DNA of 17,617 nucleotides, taken from Hyphomicrobiales bacterium. Its GTDB lineage: Bacteria > Pseudomonadota > Alphaproteobacteria > Rhizobiales > JAKIUO01. Made by a program: the position numbers and the translations under genes. The stretch's first letter is position 1, and every line of letters begins with the position of its first letter. Shown here piece by piece: positions 1 to 7,387 of the stretch. Under the pieces are notes generated by a model, which saw nothing but the letters and a program-made list of their open reading frames with translations, made no database searches and was not told the DNA's origin. The DNA lies in assembly GCA_027069645.1 (NCBI GenBank), contig JALXEI010000178.1, positions 1-17,617 on the forward strand. Direction: 5' to 3'.

Positions 1-22
1 ATATGAGATTGCCTAAATCCAT
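1..22 (-). CDS. ptsN: Start of probable ptsN (PTS IIA-Ntr), cut by window edge
   Basis: Only the first seven codons are inside the window, reading M-D-L-G-N-L-I from an ATG at 22-20. Two things support the call. Alphaproteobacterial PtsN proteins commonly begin with a very similar M-D-(L/I)-x-D/N-L-(I/L) stretch. The order lptB-rpoN-hpf-ptsN is also conserved in this class. A purine-rich AAGGGACCAGG lies just upstream on the - strand as a possible ribosome binding site. EIIA-Ntr is the terminal phosphate acceptor of the nitrogen-related phosphotransferase system. The call rests on seven residues plus gene order and is therefore tentative. Confidence 0.55.
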
Positions 23-168
23 ATACCTGGTCCCTTTTGCACAAGGCGCTGTTATTCGCCTGTTCTCCGACGCCGGGCGTCACCATGATTTTTTGATCCG
101 GTCACTGTTATTATTATTCCTGTTCCTGTTCCGGTTGTACCGCCTTTTGATGCCTTCAGATTTTGGCT

Positions 169-747
169 TTACGGCGACATGTTCCCCGGATCAATCCAGC
201 CAATATGTCCATCTTCGCGGCGATACACTATATTTATACGCCCGTGACCGGCATTTTTGAAGAGTAGAAAAGGACGATTTGCCAGATCAAGCTCCATTAC
301 AGCATCGGAAACCGGTATTTCACGAATAATTGTCTGCTTTTCCGCAATAATAACGGGGTGATCTTCTTCCTGCCGGTTTTCCTCACCGTCGCTATGTTCG
401 ACGGTATAGTCCGTTGCCGGGACTTCAGGGATTGAATGATGCTGGTTGTTGTGGTGATGATCCCGCAGGCGACGCTTGTAGCGACGCAGACGCTTGTCAA
501 GGCGTTCCAGAGCCATCTCGACGCTGGTATGGGGGTTGTCCGACGTGCCATGTGTATGCAGGGACAGTCCCGACCACAGATCTACCGAACAACTGGTTTT
601 GAAGTTATTTTTGTTCTTCTCGATGCGGATATGCCCGGGAAAAGGGCGTCCGACATATTTTTCGAGCATATCAACGACGCGGTTCTGCGTATATTCGCGC
701 AAGGCCTCGCCAACATCCAGATTTTTTCCGGTTATCTGTATTGTCAT
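169..747 (-). CDS. hpf: Ribosome hibernation promoting factor, long form (HPF/RaiA family)
   Basis: A 192-residue protein. Residues 1 to about 100 form the S30AE/RaiA-type ribosome-binding domain (opening MTIQITGKNLDVGEALREY, with a basic helix DKRLRRYKRRLRDHHH). A variable acidic, His-rich linker follows. From about residue 145 comes the C-terminal dimerisation domain, with the family pattern RPFLLFKNAGHGRINIVYRR and GHIGWIDP. Long-form HPF dimerises through that C-terminal domain and joins two 70S ribosomes into inactive 100S particles in stationary phase. The ATG at 747 has only a distant purine run (GGGGAGAGGG, about 11 bases away) as ribosome binding site. It lies downstream of rpoN, about 300 bases away, and upstream of probable ptsN (146 bases), the usual alphaproteobacterial order. 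The leader contains a 44-base inverted repeat. Confidence 0.95.
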   Translation of the reverse strand: MTIQITGKNLDVGEALREYTQNRVVDMLEKYVGRPFPGHIRIEKNKNNFKTSCSVDLWSGLSLHTHGTSDNPHTSVEMALERLDKRLRRYKRRLRDHHHNNQHHSIPEVPATDYTVEHSDGEENRQEEDHPVIIAEKQTIIREIPVSDAVMELDLANRPFLLFKNAGHGRINIVYRREDGHIGWIDPGNMSP

Positions 748-1047
748 ATTTCAGGATACCCTCTCCCCTGGTGTGGAACCAGGTCCGGTTTGCACGGAAC
801 CCCTGTCCTCGACGAATGTCCGGGCGAATGGACAGGGTTCGATTCAATAATATGATCCAACAAGCTGGCCGCTGCGTCAAGCACCGGGCAGGCAGTCATT
901 ATCATAATGTATAACAGGATATGTGCGGTACAAGGGAGGAGATGTGAAAATGGCTGGAAAACCGGCGGGAAAAGCCGAACCGGTACAGACAGGCCACACT
1001 ATCGGTGCGGATATCTACCATATCGCGGTTCTTTCAGCTTCTGGTAT
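748..1047. other. hpf-rpoN intergenic region (300 bases)
   Basis: No convincing gene is contained here. On the - strand it holds the hpf leader with an inverted repeat at 797-840. A TTGACG hexamer (875-880) is present, but I see no well-spaced -10 partner. A weak hairpin after rpoN (961-984, ACCGG/CCGGT with an inner CGG/CCG) is followed by only four T residues. On the + strand a strong Shine-Dalgarno-like run (933-940) precedes an ATG at 950 that opens a frame running antisense into rpoN. I do not annotate that frame as a gene. Confidence 0.5.
797..840 (-). promoter_or_regulatory. Inverted repeat in the hpf leader
   Basis: GAACCCCTGTCC at 797-808 pairs with GGACAGGGTTC at 830-840: eleven base pairs with one bulged base. 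The 21-base loop contains related sequences (CGAATGTCC and CGAATGGAC). It lies about 50-90 bases upstream of the hpf start on the - strand, with no T-run after it, so a simple terminator is unlikely. A regulator-binding dyad or an mRNA leader hairpin are the likely readings. The function is inferred only. Confidence 0.4.
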
Positions 1048-2628
1048 TTACGCCTGTGCGAGTTGCATTTTTTTCTGGCGACGGCGCTGGACGCTGGAGG
1101 GGATATGCATGGCTTCGCGATATTTGGCGACAGTCCGCCGGGCGATATTCACACCATCGGCACGCAGCAGGGCGACAATCTTGTCATCGGAGAGGATTTT
1201 GGCGGGTTCTTCCGCATCTATCAGTTGCTTTATCTTGTAACGGACGCTTTCCGATGAAAGGGCTTCACCGCTTCCGGATGAGGAAATGGCGGAATTGAAG
1301 AAATATTTCAACTCGAAAACACCGCGTGGTGTGCCGATATATTTGTTCGATGTGACCCGACTGACGGTGCTTTCATGCATTTCGATGGCATCGGCAACGG
1401 TTTTGAGATTGAGCGGGCGCAAATGTTCGATTCCATGCGCAAAAAAGGCATCCTGCTGGCGCACCACTTCTTCAGCCACCTTCAATATGGTGCGGGCGCG
1501 CTGGTCGAGACTTTTGGTAAGCCAGTTGGCGGTATTGAGGCAATCGGACAGATAGGTCTTGTCATCGGCCGACCGGGCACCACGGGCGATGGTCGAATAA
1601 TAGCTTCGATTGACAAGAATTCTGGGCAGCGTTTCGCTGTTCAGTTCCACATGCCAACCATTATTGGAAAGCTGGCGGACAAAAACATCGGGAACGACAG
1701 GCTGGACCGTGACCGAATCAAATTCATGACCGGGTTTCGGATTGAGCTGACGAATATGGGCAATCATTTCAAGCAGTTCATCCATATCAACGCCCACGGC
1801 CTTTTTCAGCGCGTTGATCTTGTGGTTGCCAAGCAGATCAAGATGATCGCACAAGCGTTGCATAAGAGGTGTCAGGTCCCCCTGGTCTTGCAGTTGCAAT
1901 GCCAGACACTCGCCGATATTGCGGGCAAAAACACCTGACGGTTCAAAGGTCTGCATTTCTTTCAGGGTGGCAAGGACAAGTTCATCCGATGTTCCGAGCC
2001 GTTCCGCCAGTTCTTCGAGGTCGCCTTGCAGATAACCGGCATCATCCGTCATATCGATGAGATACTGGCCGATAATCAGTTTGACCGGGTCGGTGAAGGT
2101 CAGATGCAGTTGCCGTACAAGGTGTTCGCGCAGGGAAATCGTGTCCGCAACATAGGCTTCAAGATTATTGTCCGTCGTATCAAAATTGCGATTTCCGCCC
2201 GATCCGGCCTGCTGCCAGCCTCCTTCGAGACCGGCTGAGGGGGCGAGGGGACCGGCATCCGGATAGACATTGTCGTAATCCGTATCGAGATCGGAAACCC
2301 GTTCCTGCCGGGTGGTTTCACTGGAAAGATCGCTATAGCTGTCCGCCATCTCCCCGGCGCTTTCCGGGATCTCGCTCTCTTTTGTCGATATATTCGCCGG
2401 ATCCGGGAGATCCTGTTGCGCCATGTCGTCATTGCCGCGGGCGTCATTCGGGTCGCCCGCTTCATCCTGCTCCTTGCGTTCCAGCAGGGGATTGCGCTCC
2501 AGTTCGGCCTCGACATATTCATTGAGCTCAAGGTTGGACAATTGCAACAGCTTGATCGCCTGTTGCAGTTGCGGCGTCATCACCAGCGACTGGCTTTGCC
2601 GGAATTCCATTTTGACAGACAGTGCCAT
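1048..2628 (-). CDS. rpoN: RNA polymerase sigma-54 factor
   Basis: A 526-residue protein with the full sigma-54 layout. Region I occupies residues 1-50 (RQSQSLVMTPQLQQAIKLLQ, the Gln/Leu-rich part that contacts enhancer-binding activators). An acidic, poorly conserved region II spans about 51-150. The core-binding region starts near 155. The DNA-binding part ends in the diagnostic RpoN box ARRTVAKYR at about 496-504, followed by a basic tail. Sigma-54 directs transcription from -24/-12 promoters and needs AAA+ activators; in alphaproteobacteria it serves nitrogen and other regulons. The ATG at 2628 has AGGGGTG six to seven bases upstream. It sits 249 bases downstream of lptB and has its own candidate promoter. 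The length is typical and nothing is missing. Confidence 0.98.
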   Translation of the reverse strand: MALSVKMEFRQSQSLVMTPQLQQAIKLLQLSNLELNEYVEAELERNPLLERKEQDEAGDPNDARGNDDMAQQDLPDPANISTKESEIPESAGEMADSYSDLSSETTRQERVSDLDTDYDNVYPDAGPLAPSAGLEGGWQQAGSGGNRNFDTTDNNLEAYVADTISLREHLVRQLHLTFTDPVKLIIGQYLIDMTDDAGYLQGDLEELAERLGTSDELVLATLKEMQTFEPSGVFARNIGECLALQLQDQGDLTPLMQRLCDHLDLLGNHKINALKKAVGVDMDELLEMIAHIRQLNPKPGHEFDSVTVQPVVPDVFVRQLSNNGWHVELNSETLPRILVNRSYYSTIARGARSADDKTYLSDCLNTANWLTKSLDQRARTILKVAEEVVRQQDAFFAHGIEHLRPLNLKTVADAIEMHESTVSRVTSNKYIGTPRGVFELKYFFNSAISSSGSGEALSSESVRYKIKQLIDAEEPAKILSDDKIVALLRADGVNIARRTVAKYREAMHIPSSVQRRRQKKMQLAQA

Positions 2629-2711
2629 CGATATTCACCCCTGAACCTGTTGTACGAACCTGAACCTCCCGTCCCGACACGATTTTTCAGAGTGTCTGCC
2701 GGATAGGTTGC

Positions 2712-2746
2712 AGCCGAATTATAACCTGTTTCGGCTTATAAACCAA
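2712..2746 (-). promoter_or_regulatory. Candidate rpoN promoter with dyad over the -10 box
   Basis: On the - strand a TTGGTT (2741-2746) is followed after exactly 17 bases by a perfect TATAAT (2718-2723). A start near 2711 would give a leader of about 80 bases. The -10 region lies inside a 7-bp inverted repeat, AGCCGAA (2712-2718) and TTCGGCT (2730-2736). A protein bound there would overlap the polymerase site. The -35 match is only 3 of 6, so the call depends mainly on the perfect -10 and the spacing. Confidence 0.45.
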
Positions 2747-2877
2747 AATCCTCAACAAGATGTCACCGAATCTGGCCGAAAAATTGCATAAAACGGGTGC
2801 GAAAAACGGGGGAGGTCACGTAAATGTGCGGATTTACCCGCGTTGGGAAGAAGAGGGGAGAGTTTAATATATGGTTA

Positions 2878-3744
2878 TCAAAGGGTGAAATCATCGCCGA
2901 GATAAACGCGGCGCACCTCTTCATTATGGGCAATTTCGTAAGGTGTGCCTTCGGTAAGCACCTGTCCTTCAGCAATGATATAGGTGCGATCGGTGATCGA
3001 CAGTGTTTCCCTCGCACTGTGGTCGGTAATCAGAACGCCAATGCCGCGCTGTGTGAGATGGCGCACGAGGATGCGAATATCATTGATGGCTATGGGATCC
3101 ACCCCGGCAAAGGGTTCATCGAGCAATACAAATGAAGGGCGACTGGCAAGGGCTCTCGCGATTTCAAGGCGTCGTCGCTCACCGCCGGACAGGGCAATCG
3201 CCGGAGATTTGCGCAGTCTGGCTATGTGGAATTCTTCCAGCAGGGCATCAAGTTGAGCCAGGCGTTTTTTACGGTTTGGCTCAACCAGTTCGAGAACGGC
3301 AAGGATATTCTTTTCAACGGAAAGGCCCCGGAAAATCGATTCCTGCTGGGGAAGATAGCCAACGCCGAGACGGGCACGACGATACATGGGCAGGCGGGTG
3401 ACATCGTGACCGTCAATCATCACATGCCCTTTGTCCGGGGCCACAAGCCCGGTGATCATATAGAAACAGGTGGTTTTGCCTGCGCCATTGGGGCCCAGCA
3501 GGCCGACGGATTCGCCACGCCCGACACTCAGCGAAGCGCCACGGACCACCGGGCGGCCCTTGTAGCTTTTCCATACCGAATGAACCGTCAGCCAGCCTTC
3601 CCCGGCCACAGGCTCGGGTTGCTGACGAATTTCACCATGCGGAGACTGTAGGTCTCCGCCAGGGTGCGGAACCGGACCTGGTCCGTGCGCGTGGTTCGCG
3701 TTCCCCTGACGGTTTTTTTTTCGAAATGACAATATCTTAAGCAC
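2878..3744 (-). CDS. lptB: LPS export ABC transporter ATP-binding protein LptB
   Basis: A 288-residue ABC ATPase. Walker A GPNGAGKTT is at 84-92, the Q-loop near 133-134, the signature LSGGERRR at 185-192, Walker B FVLLDEP at 205-211 and the switch His at 242. The sequence from residue 50 to the end is LptB-like throughout (YKGRPVVRGASL, PFAGVDPIAI). LptB powers the LptB2FG complex that extracts lipopolysaccharide from the inner membrane and passes it to LptC and LptA. Residues 1-50 are an extra His/Pro/Gly-rich extension not needed for the fold. The start used here is a GTG at 3744 with AGGA upstream; I see no in-frame ATG nearer the core. It follows lptA by 61 bases, so co-transcription is likely. 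Confidence 0.95.
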   Translation of the reverse strand: MLKILSFRKKNRQGNANHAHGPGPVPHPGGDLQSPHGEIRQQPEPVAGEGWLTVHSVWKSYKGRPVVRGASLSVGRGESVGLLGPNGAGKTTCFYMITGLVAPDKGHVMIDGHDVTRLPMYRRARLGVGYLPQQESIFRGLSVEKNILAVLELVEPNRKKRLAQLDALLEEFHIARLRKSPAIALSGGERRRLEIARALASRPSFVLLDEPFAGVDPIAINDIRILVRHLTQRGIGVLITDHSARETLSITDRTYIIAEGQVLTEGTPYEIAHNEEVRRVYLGDDFTL

Positions 3745-3805
3745 GGTGATCAGGGTCCTGTGAAGCTGTTTTATACCGAAGCGGCGAAGCGGCCCGGTCC
3801 TTCAG

Positions 3806-4645
3806 CTATTGTCCTTTTTGCCACGGCAGCGAGGATTTGTTAAGCGAGCCGTTTTTTTTCTTCGGTGAGCCCTTGTTGTTTTTCAACCGTCCGAAGATTT
3901 TTTTGCTCTTGTTGCTGCCCGGCATGAACACTCCGGTGATGCGCGGGCGCTTGCCTTTGCGGCTACCGGTTGACTTCGATGTGGCATGGAATTTTGAACG
4001 ACCGGTATTAAGGTCGATGACCAGCTTGTCGCCCTTCATAACATTTCCCCCCTGGGACAGCACAACATTGCCGCCAATGGTTATGATCCTCGACATGACA
4101 TCGAATTTGGCCCAGTCACTGGTTGCGGACTGATGATCGGGGGTCGAAATGGCCACCTTTCCCGTCGCATCAATGAATTTTATGCCTTTGGCTGCGGCCT
4201 TTTCCGATTTGTCTTTACGGCCCTTGCCGCGCGAATAGGTGACCTTGAGTTTTTTCGAGCGCAGGACAAAAGTACCCTGGGAAGCTTTGACATTGCCGGA
4301 AAAGACCGCGAAGTTTTTATCATCGACGACTTCCAGGGTGTCGGCTTCAATATTGATGGGATCATTGTTCTTTTTGGAAAAACCGCCAAAGCTGTCGGCA
4401 ATTGACTGCGCCCGGGCGCAATCGACGGGCATGGCAACGATGAGGAAAGCCGGGAGAACGATGAGCGACAGAACGCTCGCTGCTGACAACAGCATGCGGG
4501 AACAGCCGCTCATCGGCCCTGTCGATAACTGATCCTGGGTTACGGTCATTGTTTCGCCATTTGCTTTCCGGAACGGGCAGACAGGGCGCCCTGTCCACTG
4601 TGTTCCTGTAACATCCTGTTCGATCTTCGATTTTCTTCGGTCCAT
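3806..4645 (-). CDS. lptA: LPS transport periplasmic protein LptA (OstA-like)
   Basis: A 279-residue protein as opened from the ATG at 4645. A hydrophobic export signal lies at about 51-75 and ends in CARA-QS (predicted cleavage after Ala79). An OstA/LptA beta-jellyroll domain follows at about 93-225 (DPINIEADTLEVVDDKNFAV, FSGNVKASQGTFVLRSKKL). LptA forms the periplasmic filament that carries LPS between LptC and LptD. The signal sits unusually far in, so translation may begin at Met33 (4549) or Met45 (4513); neither has a clear ribosome binding site. The upstream ATG lies only seven bases after the lptC stop, which favours coupled translation. The last 55 residues are a Lys/Gly/Ser/Asn-rich tail beyond the usual domain. 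Confidence 0.9.
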   Translation of the reverse strand: MDRRKSKIEQDVTGTQWTGRPVCPFRKANGETMTVTQDQLSTGPMSGCSRMLLSAASVLSLIVLPAFLIVAMPVDCARAQSIADSFGGFSKKNNDPINIEADTLEVVDDKNFAVFSGNVKASQGTFVLRSKKLKVTYSRGKGRKDKSEKAAAKGIKFIDATGKVAISTPDHQSATSDWAKFDVMSRIITIGGNVVLSQGGNVMKGDKLVIDLNTGRSKFHATSKSTGSRKGKRPRITGVFMPGSNKSKKIFGRLKNNKGSPKKKNGSLNKSSLPWQKGQ

Positions 4646-4652
4646 GCGCGGG

Positions 4653-5342
4653 CTATTTGCTGATGGTCCTGTTTTTGAACAGTTTTACCTTTACGCCGCC
4701 GCCAAACAATACACGTTTTCGTGCGGTGTCGATAACCATGCTGGCGGCATTGATAATATTATCATTCATTTTCAGTTGCACCGCAGAGGGGCTGGTGATG
4801 GTCTGTTTCTTCATGTCAATCCTGGCATTGTCCATTCTGGCGGTCATGCCGCGGTTTGATGAAATGACGATGCCGCCCTGCAATTCAAGATATTCGGTAC
4901 GGGTATCATATGTACCCTGCGTGGCTTGCAACTTTGTCCATTTCTTGTCGGGCTGATCAATACGACCGGAAATTTTGTGCAATTCCAGCAGGTTTGTCGC
5001 GGTGATGCTTTGCAAGGCATATTCGGCCTCGATTTTGTAGCGCCCCAGCTTTTCATTCCCGCCGGCATAGCGCGGATTGATCATTTTCAGCCCCTTGCTC
5101 GACAGATTCAGGGTGTCAATGGTGACCGGCAGCTTTGGCAAGGGCGTGATCCTGCCATCGGGTACGAAATACAGACCGACAATACCAAGCGATATCATCG
5201 GCATGACAAATTTGAGGGTGCGCGCCGCGAAGGTGTGGCGTCGTGCCTGTCGAAAGGCCTTGCGTTGTTCCTCGCGCGACAGGATGCCGGGCAGGTCGGT
5301 CATGTTCGCCGTCCCTGAATGTTGTGCAACTGTATTCATCAT
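4653..5342 (-). CDS. lptC: LPS export system protein LptC
   Basis: A 229-residue bitopic protein. A cytoplasmic, basic N-terminus is followed by one membrane segment at about 44-60 (FVMPMISLGIVGLYFV). A periplasmic LptC/OstA-type beta domain runs from about 70 to the end (GRYKIEAEYALQ, GTYDTRTEYLELQGGIVI, NIINAASMVIDTARKRVLFGG). LptC sits with LptB2FG and hands LPS to LptA. It is encoded directly before lptA (seven-base gap) and 101 bases after rnd. Sequence identity in this family is low. The call rests on the single N-terminal anchor, the repeating beta pattern and the lptC-lptA-lptB order, which together are convincing. Confidence 0.9.
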   Translation of the reverse strand: MMNTVAQHSGTANMTDLPGILSREEQRKAFRQARRHTFAARTLKFVMPMISLGIVGLYFVPDGRITPLPKLPVTIDTLNLSSKGLKMINPRYAGGNEKLGRYKIEAEYALQSITATNLLELHKISGRIDQPDKKWTKLQATQGTYDTRTEYLELQGGIVISSNRGMTARMDNARIDMKKQTITSPSAVQLKMNDNIINAASMVIDTARKRVLFGGGVKVKLFKNRTISK

Positions 5343-5443
5343 TGTCGGGACCTGGAAACGGTGTCTGTCTGAGACTGGTCCTGTTTTTTACATTTGTAAT
5401 ACGGTCATAATTCGGCAACCGGAACCCGTGCCCCTTGTCTGGT

Positions 5444-6058
5444 TCAGGAATGGGCAAAAATATCCGTTTCCGGCCAGCCGGCCAGATCAAGTCTGGCACG
5501 TGCCGGTAAAAATGCAAAGCAGCTTGCAGCCAGTTCACTGCGGTTTTCCCGCTCAAGTCGCTGATCCAGCACCTTGCGCAGCCTGTGCAGATAGAGGACA
5601 TCGGAGGCCGCATATTTCATTTGCTCGTCGCTCAGTTCAGCCGCTCCCCAGTCGGAACTTTGCTGTTGCTTGGAAATTTCGATACCGGCGAGTTCACGAC
5701 AAAGGTCCTTGAGGCCATGAGAAGAGGTATAGGTGCGGACCAGTTTCGAAGCAATCTTTGTGCAATAGACCGGTGTGGTCATGACCCCGAGGTGATGATA
5801 GAGCGTGGCGATATCAAAACGCGCGAAATGAAAAATCTTGTCAACACCCGGATCTGCCAGCAAGGCCTTGAGATTGGGCGCCTCATATTCCCCCTTTTTG
5901 AATTGCACCAGATGAGCGTTGCCATCCCCGGCCGACAGTTGCACGAGGCACAGGCGGTCCCGTAGCGGATTGAGGCCCATCGTTTCGGTATCAATCGCCA
6001 CCGAGGATCCAAAAGACAATCCGTCGGGCAGGTCGCCCCTGTAAAGTTCAATGCTCAT
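5444..6058 (-). CDS. rnd: Ribonuclease D-like 3'-5' exonuclease
   Basis: A 204-residue DEDDy exonuclease. Motif I is IDTET (Asp23, Glu25), motif II HFARFDIATL (Asp82) and motif III YAASD (Tyr149, Asp153). RNase D trims the 3' ends of tRNA and other small RNAs with two metal ions. E. coli RNase D is longer because of HRDC domains; here only the catalytic domain is present, as is common in alphaproteobacteria. The open frame extends 28 codons further upstream, but I chose the ATG at 6058. The family homology begins there, AAGGA lies 12 bases upstream, and the extra codons show no recognisable sequence. It stands first in the rnd-lptC-lptA-lptB order. Confidence 0.9.
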   Translation of the reverse strand: MSIELYRGDLPDGLSFGSSVAIDTETMGLNPLRDRLCLVQLSAGDGNAHLVQFKKGEYEAPNLKALLADPGVDKIFHFARFDIATLYHHLGVMTTPVYCTKIASKLVRTYTSSHGLKDLCRELAGIEISKQQQSSDWGAAELSDEQMKYAASDVLYLHRLRKVLDQRLERENRSELAASCFAFLPARARLDLAGWPETDIFAHS

Positions 6059-6181
6059 ATTTTGCCCCGTTCCTTGTCGTACCCGGGCGACGTGGCGCCC
6101 ATTCGTTTCGTCGTTATGCCATGACCCGCCGGTTGCGAACAAGCAGGCAGAATGCGCTTTCTGTTATGATTCTCATTTTTC

Positions 6182-6187
6182 ATTATA
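6182..6187 (-). promoter_or_regulatory. Candidate -10 box for rnd
   Basis: A perfect TATAAT on the - strand, upstream of rnd in an AT-rich stretch. The hexamers at the expected -35 spacing are poor (for example GAAATA at 17 bases). Only the -10 is supported. Confidence 0.3.
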
Positions 6188-6250
6188 TTTCAACAGTCTG
6201 TCGATATTTCTTTGAAGTGGTTTGTTTACCATAGTGGCCGGTTGCAATAT

Positions 6251-6279
6251 TTTAACCATGCCTGTCAGGTGGATATTAT
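6251..6279 (+). promoter_or_regulatory. Candidate promoter of the L,D-transpeptidase gene
   Basis: TTTAAC (6251-6256), a 17-base spacer, then TATTAT (6274-6279). The -10 matches the sigma-70 consensus in five of six bases and the -35 in three of six. The start would fall near 6286. Confidence 0.3.
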
Positions 6280-6433
6280 CGTGTTTACCGTAACTTCCTT
6301 TTTGTGAGCGGGCGAAAGAGAACGGGCCTCGCTCGCGGCATCAAGTCTTCTGTTGACCTTTCGGACAAGTGTTTTTCGTTCGGACGGATCGACAGATATT
6401 TCGGGAACAGTATATTTACTATCAGGGGTTGTA

Positions 6434-7267
6434 ATGCGTCGTTATTTTGCACTATCAGGTGCCACAATCATGGTGTGTCTTGTGGCCGCTCCGGCTCTGG
6501 CCAGTCATCAAAATCATGGACAATCGAAACAGTTGCAGGCAGGGGCAGAAAAACGCGCCGTGAACAGCAAGGGGCCGCTGGTGACGGCTTCGCTGGAGAG
6601 CGGTGCGGGGATGTCGGTTGCGAGGTCGAAAAGCGAGGCTCGCTCCAAAACTTCGAGCGCCGGGCGCAAAAAGGGGGGCGTTCGCAGGAAGGCGACCAAA
6701 AGGAGAATACGTGAACGGCTGGTGGCCAAAATCAATCTGAGCACCCAGACCATGAATGTTCACGTGGATGGGAAACTGAAGCACAGCTGGAAAATTTCCA
6801 GCGGTGCGCGGGGCTATCACACGCCAACGGGTTCATATAAACCCTATTATATGACCCGCATGCATTATTCGAGGAAATACAATAATGCGCCCATGCCTCA
6901 TTCGGTGTTTTTCCGTGGCGGTTTTGCCATTCACGCCACAGGAGCCGTCAGACGACTTGGCACACCTGCCTCGCATGGCTGTGTACGGCTGTCACCGGCC
7001 CATGCCCGCCAGTTTTTTTCGCTTGTGAAAAAATACAAAAAAGCCGGCACCCGCATCCGCATTTCCGGTGTCACACCGGCTTCACGTCGCCTGAGAACCT
7101 ATGCACGGGTAAAGCCGCGTCGCAGCTATCGGCGGACAAACTGGGATGCCTTCCAGGGATATAGCGCCAACTATGTCAGCTATCGCCGTCGCCGCGCGGC
7201 TCCGGTTCGCCGGATTCGTATCGGACGCGCCCGGAGAAATCCCAACGGAACGCTTTTTAACTGGTAG
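6434..7267 (+). CDS. Exported L,D-transpeptidase (YkuD family)
   Basis: A 277-residue secreted protein. The signal peptide MRRYFALSGATIMVCLVAAPALA is predicted to be cut after residue 23. A Lys/Arg/Ser-rich linker follows (about 40-95). The YkuD catalytic domain spans about 97-212 with the family signature HATG...SHGCVRLS (His167, His181, catalytic Cys183). These enzymes make 3-3 cross-links in peptidoglycan or attach proteins to it in the periplasm. The C-terminal 60 residues are a Tyr/Arg-rich tail of no known domain. A longer open frame begins with TTG at 6353. I chose the ATG at 6434 because the signal peptide starts there and AGGGG lies six bases before it. No dedicated peptidoglycan-binding domain is present, so the basic flanks may serve in wall attachment (inference). 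Confidence 0.92.
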   Translation: MRRYFALSGATIMVCLVAAPALASHQNHGQSKQLQAGAEKRAVNSKGPLVTASLESGAGMSVARSKSEARSKTSSAGRKKGGVRRKATKRRIRERLVAKINLSTQTMNVHVDGKLKHSWKISSGARGYHTPTGSYKPYYMTRMHYSRKYNNAPMPHSVFFRGGFAIHATGAVRRLGTPASHGCVRLSPAHARQFFSLVKKYKKAGTRIRISGVTPASRRLRTYARVKPRRSYRRTNWDAFQGYSANYVSYRRRRAAPVRRIRIGRARRNPNGTLFNW

Positions 7268-7299
7268 TACAGAGCTCCGATGCCACTTGTCATCGGCTA

Positions 7300-7352
7300 C
7301 ACAGGAAAATCAGGATGCGGTTTGAGCCCCGCATCCTGATTTTTCCTCTGTG
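7300..7352. terminator. Bidirectional intrinsic terminator
   Basis: A perfect 15-bp stem, AAAATCAGGATGCGG (7306-7320) and its complement (7329-7343), has an 8-base loop. Outer pairing CACAGG/CC-CTGTG (7300-7305, 7345-7352) extends it across bulges. The AAAA/TTTT ends give a U-run in either direction. It sits between the convergent transpeptidase gene and the TauE/SafE-type gene and should end transcripts from both. Confidence 0.9.
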
Positions 7353-7387
7353 TGGTCTGTGATTATTATTCGAGTAAAATTTGCCTT

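Larger units (their letters stand above)
6059..6433. promoter_or_regulatory. Divergent promoter region between rnd and the L,D-transpeptidase gene
   Basis: This 375-base region separates two divergent genes and is AT-rich in its middle. It contains no convincing gene. On the - strand a perfect TATAAT (6182-6187) lies about 125 bases upstream of the rnd start but has no good -35 at 16-18 bases. On the + strand TTTAAC (6251-6256) and TATTAT (6274-6279) are spaced by 17 bases. They could drive the transpeptidase gene with a leader of about 150 bases. Confidence 0.4.

Noticed and set aside
106..130. Short TTATTATTATT and CCTGTTCCTGTTCC micro-repeats near the ptsN side
   Set aside because: Too short and simple to be a repeat array; probably chance low complexity in an intergenic stretch.
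6353..6433. TTG start giving a longer L,D-transpeptidase
   Set aside because: It would bury the signal peptide. The ATG at 6434 has an AGGGG ribosome binding site and a clean N-terminal signal.
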